A stretch of DNA of 64,000 bases from the NCBI RefSeq assembly GCF_005863245.1, contig NZ_VBUT01000003.1, positions 655,886 to 719,885 on the forward strand. Direction: 5' to 3'. A model generated the notes under the pieces. The model had not been told where the DNA came from and made no database searches. It worked only from the letters and a program-made list of their open reading frames with translations. Below are positions 29,322 to 38,770 of the stretch, one piece after another; the stretch's first letter is position 1; each line of letters opens with the position of its first letter. The DNA comes from Nocardia cyriacigeorgica (GTDB taxonomy: Bacteria > Actinomycetota > Actinomycetes > Mycobacteriales > Mycobacteriaceae). A program made the position numbers and the translations under genes.

Positions 29322-31591
29322 ACGACAACGATCGCGACCGTTCCGGCGGCGACGAGCGTCGCCGCGACAAGCCGGCAGGACGTCGCGGAGGCCGGGACGA
29401 ACGGCCAGCGAAGCCTTGGGATTCCGCTCGGGGTTCGGCCGAGCGCCGCAACGGTGAAGCGCGGCCGGCGACGGGGAACCGGGGTGCGTCGAGCCGTGGT
29501 GGACGTGGAGCGCCACAGTCCGGTGAGCGATTCCCTGACCGCAGGGGCCCGGGGAGCCCGGGCTCCGGTCGGGGCGCGTCGCCGGCGCGTGACCGTTCCG
29601 GCGAGTACCGAGGTGACGACAGCTCGAGTCAGGGCCGCGGCGCATCGCGATCCGGGGACCGCTCAGGTGACCGGCGTGGTTCGGGGGGCACGGGTGGCGA
29701 GCGGAGCGCCTCGCGGGCCAGAGAACCTTTCGGTGAACGTGGTACTCGCGGACCGAGTGGAGGATCGCCGGCGGGCGGTCGTCCGGGTGACCGGAGTGGT
29801 TCGGGCGGCGAGCGCGGTTCATCGCAGGCGGCGGAACGTTTCGGTGACCGTGGTTCTCGTGGAGGGTCGCAAGCGGGCGAGCGTACCGGTGATCGGCGTG
29901 GTTCCGGTGAGGGTGGGCGCGGATCGCAGGCGGGTGACCGCCGTGGTTCGGGCGGCTCGGGTGGCGAGCGGGGTCCGTCGCGGGGCGGGGAACGTTTCGG
30001 CGACCGTGGTTCTCGTGGGTCGAGTGGAGGATCGCAGGCCGGTGTGCACCGTGGACCGGGCGGTCCGGGTCGTGGTGGTGCACCAGGTGGGTCCGGTAGT
30101 GGGTCGGGGGCGGGTGAGCGGTCCGGTGACCGCCGCGCTTCCGGCAGCTCTGGTCGCGGGCGCGGTGCACCGCAGGCCGGTTCGATCGACCGCCGAAGCG
30201 GTGGTGGCTCGCGGGGCTCGACTGGTGGACGCACGCAGGATCGCGGTGGACGGCGGCCGTCGGTCGATCCGGCGCGGGAGGTCGCGCTGGAGACCTTGCG
30301 TGCGGTGCGGGAACGCGACGCCTACGCGAACCTTGTACTGCCCGGGCTGTTGCGCGAACGCAGGCTCGAGGGCCGGGATGCGGCGCTGGCTACCGAACTC
30401 GGGTACGGCGCGTGCCGTGCGCAGGGTGTGCTGGATGCGGTGATCGCCGAATGCGCGGGACGCGAGGTGGCCGATATCGACGGTCCGCTGCTCGACATCC
30501 TGCGGCTCGGCGTCTACCAGTTGCTGCGCACCCGCATCGGCGCACACGCCGCGGTGGATACCTCGGTGGCGCTGGCGCGAGCCGAATTCGGCGCGGGCAA
30601 AGCCGGTTTCGTCAATGCGGTGCTGCGACGAGCAGGGGAGCGGGACACCGCCGCATGGATCGAGCTGCTCGCCCCGCGCGACCCGATCGGCCATCTGGCG
30701 TTCGAATACGCGCATCCGACGTGGATCGCGCAGGCCTTCGCCGACGCGCTCGGCGCCGCCGCGGCCGAACTCGGTGACGCCCTCGCCGCGGACGACGCCC
30801 GCCCCGCAGTGCATCTGGTGGCCAGGCCCGGCGATATCACCGCCGAGGAACTGGCCCTGGTCACCGGCGGGGAGGAGGGCCGCTGGTCGCCATACGCGGT
30901 GTACCTGGAGGGCGGTGATCCCGGCAAGCTGGAGCCGGTGCGCGAAGGCATGGCCGCCGTGCAGGACGAGGGCAGCCAGCTGGTCGCGCTCGCCCTCACC
31001 CGCGCCGCGCTCGACGGTCCCGACAACGGCCGCTGGCTCGACCTGTGCGCGGGCCCCGGCGGTAAAGCGGCACTGCTCGGCGCTCTCGCCGCCATCGACG
31101 GATTCCAGGTGGACGCGGTGGAGCCGGCCGAACACCGCGCCGAACTCGTCCGCAAGGCCACCGCCGACCTCCCGGTTCGGGTGCACGTGGCCGACGGCCG
31201 CGACAGCGGGCTGACTCCGGGATACGACCGCATCCTGGTCGACGCGCCCTGCACCGGCCTGGGTGCCCTGCGCCGCCGCCCGGAAGCGCGCTGGCGCCGC
31301 ACCCCCGCCGACGTCGCCGAACTGGTCGTCCTGCAACGCGAACTGCTGGCCGCCGCCTGGGAGCTGCTGCGCCCCGGCGGTGTGGTGGTCTATTCGACTT
31401 GCTCACCGCACCTGCCGGAAACCGTGGCGGTGGTGGCCGACGCCGTCCGCCGCACCGGCGCCATCCAGCTCGACACCCGCGAACTGGTCCCCGGCGTCCC
31501 CGACCTCGGCCCCGGCCCCGGCGCCCAACTCTGGCCGCACCGCCACGGCACCGACGCGATGTTCCTGGCGGCGCTCCAGAAACCGCGGTAG
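29318..31591 (+). CDS. rsmB: 16S rRNA m5C967 methyltransferase with long RG-rich tail
   Basis: A 757-residue RsmB/Fmu. From about residue 315 it has the normal NusB-like domain ([20 protein letters not shown]) and SAM-dependent m5C methyltransferase domain: [34 protein letters not shown] and VVYSTCSPH with the two catalytic cysteines. Residues 1-314 are a Gly/Arg/Ser/Asp-rich tract built of degenerate repeats such as [11 protein letters not shown] and SGDRRGSGG, absent from the usual ~450-residue enzyme. The tract is probably disordered and RNA-binding (inference). ATG 29318 overlaps fmt by 4 nt. Confidence 0.9.
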   Translation: MNDNDRDRSGGDERRRDKPAGRRGGRDERPAKPWDSARGSAERRNGEARPATGNRGASSRGGRGAPQSGERFPDRRGPGSPGSGRGASPARDRSGEYRGDDSSSQGRGASRSGDRSGDRRGSGGTGGERSASRAREPFGERGTRGPSGGSPAGGRPGDRSGSGGERGSSQAAERFGDRGSRGGSQAGERTGDRRGSGEGGRGSQAGDRRGSGGSGGERGPSRGGERFGDRGSRGSSGGSQAGVHRGPGGPGRGGAPGGSGSGSGAGERSGDRRASGSSGRGRGAPQAGSIDRRSGGGSRGSTGGRTQDRGGRRPSVDPAREVALETLRAVRERDAYANLVLPGLLRERRLEGRDAALATELGYGACRAQGVLDAVIAECAGREVADIDGPLLDILRLGVYQLLRTRIGAHAAVDTSVALARAEFGAGKAGFVNAVLRRAGERDTAAWIELLAPRDPIGHLAFEYAHPTWIAQAFADALGAAAAELGDALAADDARPAVHLVARPGDITAEELALVTGGEEGRWSPYAVYLEGGDPGKLEPVREGMAAVQDEGSQLVALALTRAALDGPDNGRWLDLCAGPGGKAALLGALAAIDGFQVDAVEPAEHRAELVRKATADLPVRVHVADGRDSGLTPGYDRILVDAPCTGLGALRRRPEARWRRTPADVAELVVLQRELLAAAWELLRPGGVVVYSTCSPHLPETVAVVADAVRRTGAIQLDTRELVPGVPDLGPGPGAQLWPHRHGTDAMFLAALQKPR
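29560..30240 (+). repeat. Degenerate Gly-Arg-Ser coding repeats in rsmB
   Basis: Short repeats recur through the 5' third of rsmB; for example tttcggtgaccgtggttctc near 29849 returns as tttcggcgaccgtggttctc near 29995. They encode GDR/GSR units. Confidence 0.65.
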
Positions 31592-31704
31592 GAGGGGTTC
31601 GCACCCGGGCTCGGGTGGGCGCCGTCGGCGAGGACAGCGCCACCCGCCGCTGCGTGCGACATTCGTCCAAGCCGCACGACCACCCCGGGCGCACACTGAA
31701 CGGT

Positions 31705-32052
31705 ATGGCGATCGATTGGGCGGGTGTGGTGGCGTTGGCGACGCAGCTACCGGGGGTCGAGGAGTCGACCTGGTGGCGTGGGCCCGCGTTGAAGGTGGGT
31801 AAGAAGAGTTTCGCGCGGTTGCGGGTGGAAGCCGAGGGCGGGCTGGTGCTGTTGTGTCATCCCGAGGAGAAGGAAGCCTTGCTGGCCTCGGGTGATCCCG
31901 CGTACTACACCACCCCGCATTACGACGGCTATCCCTACATCCTTATCGACCTCGACCGCGTCGACCTCGATCAGCTGCGGGAACTGCTGGACGCGGCCTG
32001 GTGGCTGTCGGCGCCGGCGAAGATGCGCAAGGAACGCCAACGCACCGGCTGA
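31705..32052 (+). CDS. MmcQ/YjbR family protein
   Basis: A 115-residue protein matching the MmcQ/YjbR (CyaY-like fold, double-wing) family: LPGVEESTWWRGPALKVGKK, FARL and EEKEALLASGDPAYYTTPHY. The family is thought to bind DNA or nucleic acid through the double-wing fold, but no function is established. ATG 31705 was chosen for length. It converges on sigF with only 7 bp between the stops. Confidence 0.8.
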   Translation: MAIDWAGVVALATQLPGVEESTWWRGPALKVGKKSFARLRVEAEGGLVLLCHPEEKEALLASGDPAYYTTPHYDGYPYILIDLDRVDLDQLRELLDAAWWLSAPAKMRKERQRTG

Positions 32053-32059
32053 CCGGCAC

Positions 32060-32971
32060 CTATTCCCGCGAGGACTGCTCGCGCAGCCGGGCAAGGGTTT
32101 TCGCCAGGATGCGCGAGACGTGCATCTGCGAGATCCCCATCTGCTGCGCGATCTGGGTCTGGGTCATGGATTCGAAGAACCGCATGGTGAGGATGCGGCG
32201 CTCGCGTTCGGGCAGCCCGTCCAGCAGCGGGCGGATGGCGACGTATTCCTCCACCCGGTCGAACTGGGATTCCTCTTCGCCGAGGGTGTCGAGCAGCGAG
32301 GCGTCGGTATCGCGTCCGGCCGAGGCGGCGTCGATGGAGGTGGGCTGGTAGGCGTTGCCCGCGATGACGGCCTGGGTGACCTCGTCGGGGTCGACGTCGA
32401 GTTCGGCGGCGATCTCCTTGGCGGTGGGGGAGCGGCCCAGCGTCTGGGAGAGCGAGTCGACCGCGGCGCCGATGCGCAGGTGGGTTTCCTTGACCCGTCG
32501 CGGCACCCGCATCGCCCAGGTGTTGTCGCGGAAGTAGCGGCGGACCTCGCCCATGATGGTGGGCACGGCGAAGGACAGGAAGTTCGAGCCGCGTTCGACG
32601 TCGAACCGGTCGACGGCGTGCACCAGCCCGACGCGCGCGACCTGGGTGAGGTCGTCGAACGGTTCACCGCGTCCGCTGAACTTGCGGGCGATGTGGTCGG
32701 CGAGCGGGATGCACCGGTTGATCAGTTCGTCGCGCAGCGTGGTGTAGGCGTCGGTACCGGATTCGGTGGCGGCCAACCGGGTGAACAGCGCCGCGACGTC
32801 GTCGTAGCCGGATACCTGGCTCGCAGTTTCGATCGTTTCCTCGGCGTCGTCGGTGGGCTGCTCGGCGTCGTCGGGGGTCTGGTCGGTGGTGCCGGTGGGT
32901 TCGGGCTGGTCGGTCGTCTCGGGAGCACCGTCGTTGTCTGCGGGGTCGAGCACGGTGTCCTCGTCGCGCAC
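32060..32971 (-). CDS. sigF: Stress-response sigma factor SigF
   Basis: A 303-residue group 3 (SigB/SigF) sigma factor. Region 2 is RCIPLADHIARKFSGRGEPF to SNFLSFAVPTIMGEVRRYFR; region 3 is RVKETHLRIGAAVDSLSQTL; region 4 is LPERERRILTMRFFESMTQT with HTH IAQQMGISQMHVSRIL. The first ~60 residues are an acidic Thr/Asp/Glu-rich extension not in the ~260-residue mycobacterial SigF. GTG 32971 shares its G with the rsbW stop (TAGTG), so translation is coupled to the anti-sigma factor. Confidence 0.93.
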   Translation of the reverse strand: MRDEDTVLDPADNDGAPETTDQPEPTGTTDQTPDDAEQPTDDAEETIETASQVSGYDDVAALFTRLAATESGTDAYTTLRDELINRCIPLADHIARKFSGRGEPFDDLTQVARVGLVHAVDRFDVERGSNFLSFAVPTIMGEVRRYFRDNTWAMRVPRRVKETHLRIGAAVDSLSQTLGRSPTAKEIAAELDVDPDEVTQAVIAGNAYQPTSIDAASAGRDTDASLLDTLGEEESQFDRVEEYVAIRPLLDGLPERERRILTMRFFESMTQTQIAQQMGISQMHVSRILAKTLARLREQSSRE

Positions 32972-33393
32972 TACGCCTTCCCCCGGACGCGACGGAATTC
33001 GACCGTCGTGGGGTACCCGGAGACGGCCGGATCGAAGGGCTCCTGGGTGGCTTCCACCGAATCGGTGAGGGTGCGCAGCACATGCCAGCCGAAGCTGCGC
33101 TGGTCGGGCAGGCCTTCTTCGGCGGCGACACCGGAGACCCGCACCTGCAGTTCGAGGTCGCCCACGGTGAATCGGCAGTGCAGGCTGCTCTCGGGTGCGG
33201 CGACCGCGATCAGGGTCGAGCACACCTCGTCCACGGCCAGCCGGATGTCGGCCACTTCGTCCAGGGTGAAATCACTGAGCAGGACCAGTGTTTCGGCGAG
33301 CCCGCGCACGATCGGCAACTGACTGACCGATGCAGCGACCCGAATCTCCACCGGGGTGCTGTAGAGCCCCTGTTCCGCCGAAATGTTGATCAC
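32971..33393 (-). CDS. rsbW: Anti-sigma factor RsbW (UsfX-like)
   Basis: A 140-residue GHKL-fold anti-sigma factor. [19 protein letters not shown] carries the N-box (usually LAVxEAxxN), and [16 protein letters not shown] the later nucleotide-binding region. As UsfX/RsbW it would hold SigF inactive until an anti-anti-sigma factor intervenes; none is adjacent. GTG 33393 starts about 10 nt downstream of a SigF-type -10 element, so the transcript is nearly leaderless. Confidence 0.9.
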   Translation of the reverse strand: MINISAEQGLYSTPVEIRVAASVSQLPIVRGLAETLVLLSDFTLDEVADIRLAVDEVCSTLIAVAAPESSLHCRFTVGDLELQVRVSGVAAEEGLPDQRSFGWHVLRTLTDSVEATQEPFDPAVSGYPTTVEFRRVRGKA

Positions 33394-33403
33394 GCCATGA
33401 GGC

Positions 33404-33428
33404 TACCCACTCCGGGCCGCGGCAACCC
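33404..33428 (-). promoter_or_regulatory. SigF-type promoter before rsbW-sigF
   Basis: On the minus strand GGGTT (33428-33424) is followed, after 15 nt, by GGGTA (33408-33404). This matches the recalled mycobacterial SigF consensus GTTT-N15-17-GGGTA and would make the operon autoregulated. Confidence 0.7.
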
Positions 33429-33485
33429 AACCGCGGCTGTGACCCGCCCCGCAGTCGCGGCGCCCGCCGGTTAAACTCCCGCCTT

Positions 33486-34178
33486 GTGTCCACGCCGACG
33501 TTCTCCCGCCCCGAGTCCCCGATGATCGCTCCGTCGATCCTGTCCGCCGATTTCGCTCATCTCGCGGACGAGGCGAATGCCGTGTCCACTGCCGATTGGT
33601 TGCATGTCGATGTGATGGATGCGCATTTCGTGCCGAATCTGACCCTGGGGTTGCCGGTGGTGGAGAGCCTGTTGAAGGCCACCGACATTCCGCTGGACTG
33701 CCATCTGATGATCGAGGATCCGGGCCGGTGGGCGCCGCCGTATGCCGAGGCGGGCGCGTACAACGTGACCTTCCACGCGGAGGCCACCGATGATCCGGTG
33801 GCGGTGGCGCGCGATATCCGGGCGGCGGGGGCGAAGGCGGGGCTGTCGGTGAAGCCGAATACCCCGATCGAGCCGTATCTGGAGATCCTGCGTGATTTCG
33901 ACACGCTGCTGGTGATGAGCGTGGAGCCCGGTTTCGGCGGGCAGTCGTTCATTCCGCATGTGCTGGACAAGGCCCGCACGGTGCGCCGTCTGGTGGATTC
34001 GGGTGAGTTGCGGCTGGTGGTGGAGATCGATGGCGGTATCAATGCCGACACCATCGAGCAGGCCGCCGCGGCGGGTATCGATTGTTTCGTCGCGGGTTCG
34101 GCGGTCTACAACACCGCTGATCCCGGCGCCACCGTGGAGACGCTGCGCAGGCAGGCCGCCACGGTGTGGGCGCGCTGA
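33486..34178 (+). CDS. rpe: Ribulose-phosphate 3-epimerase
   Basis: A 230-residue TIM-barrel enzyme interconverting ribulose 5-phosphate and xylulose 5-phosphate. Metal and catalytic motifs: [48 protein letters not shown] and [13 protein letters not shown] 33486 lacks a clear ribosome site; an internal ATG at 33522 ([11 protein letters not shown]) is an alternative. Divergent from rsbW. Confidence 0.94.
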   Translation: MSTPTFSRPESPMIAPSILSADFAHLADEANAVSTADWLHVDVMDAHFVPNLTLGLPVVESLLKATDIPLDCHLMIEDPGRWAPPYAEAGAYNVTFHAEATDDPVAVARDIRAAGAKAGLSVKPNTPIEPYLEILRDFDTLLVMSVEPGFGGQSFIPHVLDKARTVRRLVDSGELRLVVEIDGGINADTIEQAAAAGIDCFVAGSAVYNTADPGATVETLRRQAATVWAR

Positions 34179-34190
34179 ACGGGTTGCTGT

Positions 34191-34661
34191 TTATCCCCGG
34201 CTGATGGTGCGGGTGCCGAGTGCCCGGGTGGCTTCGATGACGGCGCTTTGCGGTGGCCGGTCGGTGCCGCTTTCGGGGGCCTGCACCCAGCTGCGGTAGC
34301 CGGTGCGTTCGTCGTCGGGGGAGGGCAGCACGATGTGGCTGCCCGCGCTGGCGACGGTGGCGTAGAGGCGGAAGAGTTCGGCTGATTCGGCGGCGCTGAG
34401 GCTGTCGGGCCGGGTGGGTCCGGTGAGGAAGGTCCAGCGTCGGGCGCGTGGGTGGGCGACGACGGGGCCCGCGATGCCTGCCAGGCGCAGCCGTTGCTGT
34501 ACTTGTTCGCCGAGTTCGGCGGGCATGGTGATGGCGCCGTAGCGGGCGCCCATTTTCAGGAGTATGCGTCGTGAGGTGGGGTCGATGACGGCTGGGAACT
34601 GGAATTCGCGCCGATAGCTGACGCAGCGGTTTTCCAGTGTGAAATCGACGAGCGTGGTCAC
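34191..34661 (-). CDS. Conserved hypothetical protein
   Basis: A 156-residue protein of unknown function. It has YRREFQFPAVIDPTSRRILL, AGPVVAHPRARRWTFLTGPT and HIVLPSPDDERTGYRSWVQA. The GP-RRWTFLTGP and LPSP parts recall small actinobacterial proteins related to the N-terminal primase-polymerase domain, but I see no catalytic acidic pair, so this is a weak guess. GTG 34661 overlaps the preceding small frame by 4 nt. Converges with rpe. Confidence 0.7.
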   Translation of the reverse strand: MTTLVDFTLENRCVSYRREFQFPAVIDPTSRRILLKMGARYGAITMPAELGEQVQQRLRLAGIAGPVVAHPRARRWTFLTGPTRPDSLSAAESAELFRLYATVASAGSHIVLPSPDDERTGYRSWVQAPESGTDRPPQSAVIEATRALGTRTISRG

Positions 34662-34897
34662 GCCGCACCCCCGGTGGTGTGGTTTTCGCTGGTGGATGTG
34701 TGCTGATCGACGGGTTCGGTGTCCGCGTCGATCTCGATTCTGTCCACGGTGATCTTTCGGCTTCCTCGAGTGGTGGATATGCCTTGTTGTGTGGTGGCGC
34801 CGCCGCGCGATCGGCCTCGTGGCGTCGTCGGCCGGGCGCATGCTGCCGAATACCGGAATGGATTGTTGCGCAACGGTTTATCGTGTGCGGTATCCAT
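34658..34897 (-). CDS. Possible small protein coupled to the hypothetical gene
   Basis: A 79-residue frame from ATG 34897, with a weak GGA before it. It is rich in Thr/Arg and ends KITVDRIEIDADTEPVDQ. Its TGA overlaps the next gene's GTG (GTGA), the arrangement used by real gene pairs in this window. Product unrecognised; base composition is lower in G+C than neighbours, so it may be spurious. Confidence 0.35.
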   Translation of the reverse strand: MDTAHDKPLRNNPFRYSAACARPTTPRGRSRGGATTQQGISTTRGSRKITVDRIEIDADTEPVDQHTSTSENHTTGGAA

Positions 34898-35512
34898 GTG
34901 TCCGGTGGGCGGGTGCGCTGGTCGGTGGTGAGGTGTCACGTGTGGCGTGCCGAGATCGAACTGCCGTGTAGGACTCTGCCGTCCGTTGTCACTCTGCCGT
35001 ACGGATAAGCCGGTGCTGTTGAACGGTCGGAGTCGGCTACATAACAATTTTGCGACAATCTCGGCCCTCGTGCAAGCGATTGCGGAAATTCATGTTTCGG
35101 CGATGTCTCGGCCGGGCACCGACCCTACGGGCGCCGGATGACATTCTTCTGTGCGTTTCGGAAAATGCGGTGCAACAAAGGCTACGGACCGAACGAACGG
35201 TATTTTTCTGAATACCGATAGACAATATGGCGTGAGAAAATAATCGGTGCCCGCAGAGCAGCGATGACACGGCCCGGCGGTCGGATTCGACGGCGTGTCA
35301 CGGGCTCGTCGTCCGGCGTGGCATCGGTCGGCGAGTCGATGCGACACCGGCCGCCGCACCCGAGGACCGACCCGCGACCGGCGCGGCCGAGCTCACCGCG
35401 CCCGACCCCGCTCATTAGGCTTCGATCACGAGCACGGCACGGCCATCGGGAATACCGATCCCGGTCACGACCGTTCCGCAACCGGAAGACCACACGCGAC
35501 AGGGAGTCAGGC
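34898..35512. other. AT-richer gene-free region before ribE
   Basis: No credible gene. 35161-35220 has 27 G+C of 60, against about 70% around it. A perfect 7-bp hairpin (CGGTATT/AATACCG, 35198-35217) is present. No FMN riboswitch consensus was recognised, although ribE follows. ribD and the P55-lprG pair of mycobacteria, expected near here by synteny, are absent. Confidence 0.5.
35198..35217. repeat. Perfect 7-bp hairpin in AT-rich region
   Basis: CGGTATT (35198-35204) pairs with AATACCG (35211-35217) around a 6-nt loop. Function unknown; possible terminator or regulator site. Confidence 0.5.
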
Positions 35513-36136
35513 ATGTTCACAGGCATCGTCGAGGAGCTGGGCGAGATCGTCGCCACCGAGCAGCTGGCCGACGCCGCGCGGTTGACGATCCGGGGCAAGC
35601 TGGTGACCTCCGATGCCGGCCACGGCGACTCCATCGCCGTCAACGGTGTGTGCCTGACCGTCGTCGACGTGATCGACGGCGATTCCTTCACCGTGGACGT
35701 GATGGCCGAAACCCTCAACCGCTCCAGCATCGGCGGGCTCAGTGCGGGCGACAAGGTGAATCTGGAACGGGCCGCCGCGCTGAACAGCCGCCTCGGCGGG
35801 CACCTGGTGCAGGGCCACGTCGACGGCACCGGCACCGTGCTCGCGCGGACCCCGTCGGAGAACTGGGAGGTCGTGCGCATCTCGCTGCCGGACGCCATCG
35901 CGAAGTACGTCGTGGAGAAGGGCTCCATCACCGTCGACGGCATCTCGCTGACGGTCTCCGGACTCGGCGTCTCCGACACCCCCGCCGCCGACGGCAACCG
36001 CGACTGGTTCGAGGTCTCGCTCATCCCGACCACCCTGTCGATGACCAACCTCGGCACCGCCGCGCCCGGCACCCTGGTCAACCTGGAGGTCGACGTCATC
36101 GCCAAGTACGTCGAACGCCTCCAGCAACGCGGCTGA
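35513..36136 (+). CDS. ribE: Riboflavin synthase alpha subunit
   Basis: A 207-residue enzyme dismuting two lumazines to riboflavin. It has two homologous barrels: MFTGIVEELGEI to the SIAVNGVCLTV motif, then GHLVQGHVDGTG to GSITVDGISLTV. ATG 35513 follows AGGGAG by 5 nt; a long upstream extension of the frame is Arg-rich and not family-like. First gene of ribE-ribBA-ribH. Confidence 0.95.
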   Translation: MFTGIVEELGEIVATEQLADAARLTIRGKLVTSDAGHGDSIAVNGVCLTVVDVIDGDSFTVDVMAETLNRSSIGGLSAGDKVNLERAAALNSRLGGHLVQGHVDGTGTVLARTPSENWEVVRISLPDAIAKYVVEKGSITVDGISLTVSGLGVSDTPAADGNRDWFEVSLIPTTLSMTNLGTAAPGTLVNLEVDVIAKYVERLQQRG

Positions 36137-36231
36137 CCACACCGTCCACCAGGCGGACCACTGCCTCCGGAGTGACACTTCCGACCCAGTAGTGTGGGGT
36201 GGCACCTTATTCGAGATGGAGCACAACAGAC

Positions 36232-37984
<1,753 letters not shown>

Positions 37985-37987
37985 CCG

Positions 37988-38497
37988 ATGCCCGTCGTTC
38001 GGATCTGGCGCAGGAACGCGGGCCCGGCACCGGCCGGATCGGCCACCGAGCAGCCGGTCTGGGATCTCGAGGTGCGCCCGCGCCGGGCTCGGCGTACCGC
38101 GGTGATCGTCGCGGTGCTGCTGGTGATCGCGTTCACCGCCGCCGGGGTTTTCCTGCGGGTGGGGTCGACCGGCGTGCATTTCCGGGTGCTCGATCAGTTC
38201 GCCATGGCGGGGATCGGTGTGCTCGGCGCGTGCGCGGTGCTGCTGCTGACCCGTCCACGCGTGCGAGTCGGGCCCAAGGGTGTGGTGGTCCGCAATGTGC
38301 TCGGCGACAACGAGTTTCCGTGGAAATACATCCGCGGGGTTTCGTTCCCGGACCGGAAATCCTGGGCGCGGCTGGAACTGGTCGACGACGATTACGTCCC
38401 GATGCTCGCCATTCGTTCCAATGACAAGGAGTACGCCGCCGACGCGCTCGAGCGGCTGCGCGAACTAGGGGCGAAGTACAGCGGTTCCACCGACTGA
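37988..38497 (+). CDS. PH domain membrane protein (Rv1417-like)
   Basis: A 169-residue protein with two membrane helices (TAVIVAVLLVIAFTAAGVFL and MAGIGVLGACAVLLLT) and a C-terminal PH-like domain: RVGPKGVVVRNVLGDNEFPW, YIRGVSFPDRKSW. It sits right after ribH like Rv1417 in M. tuberculosis. Function unknown; starts 3 nt after the ribH stop, so cotranscribed. Confidence 0.82.
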   Translation: MPVVRIWRRNAGPAPAGSATEQPVWDLEVRPRRARRTAVIVAVLLVIAFTAAGVFLRVGSTGVHFRVLDQFAMAGIGVLGACAVLLLTRPRVRVGPKGVVVRNVLGDNEFPWKYIRGVSFPDRKSWARLELVDDDYVPMLAIRSNDKEYAADALERLRELGAKYSGSTD

Positions 38498-38770
38498 CGA
38501 GCGCCCGTGGTCGCAGCCTGGCTCAGCCAGGTCCTGCGGGGCGGGGTGGATAGGCCGTGGCTTCACGGCATCGAAGAGCGATACGACCGAAAGTGCCCCC
38601 GCCGGCGCTGTGTCGGCGCGGAACTCAGCCGGGTGCGCGACGACGCCGCGGTCGGTCGGCCCGCACGATCGGGCGCCGGCAGGTCAGCCGGACAAGCGAG
38701 GTTCGCACGGACCGCCGCGCCGATCGCCGGGCGCGAAAGTCAACGGCGATCGACGCGGCATCCGGCCGAA

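Noticed and set aside
35264..35512. N-terminal extension of ribE
   Set aside because: The added residues are Arg/Pro-rich and unlike any riboflavin synthase; ATG 35513 has AGGGAG and the conserved MFTGIVEE.
35100..35512. FMN riboswitch before ribE
   Set aside because: I looked for the conserved RFN segments and did not recognise them; a covariance search would settle it.
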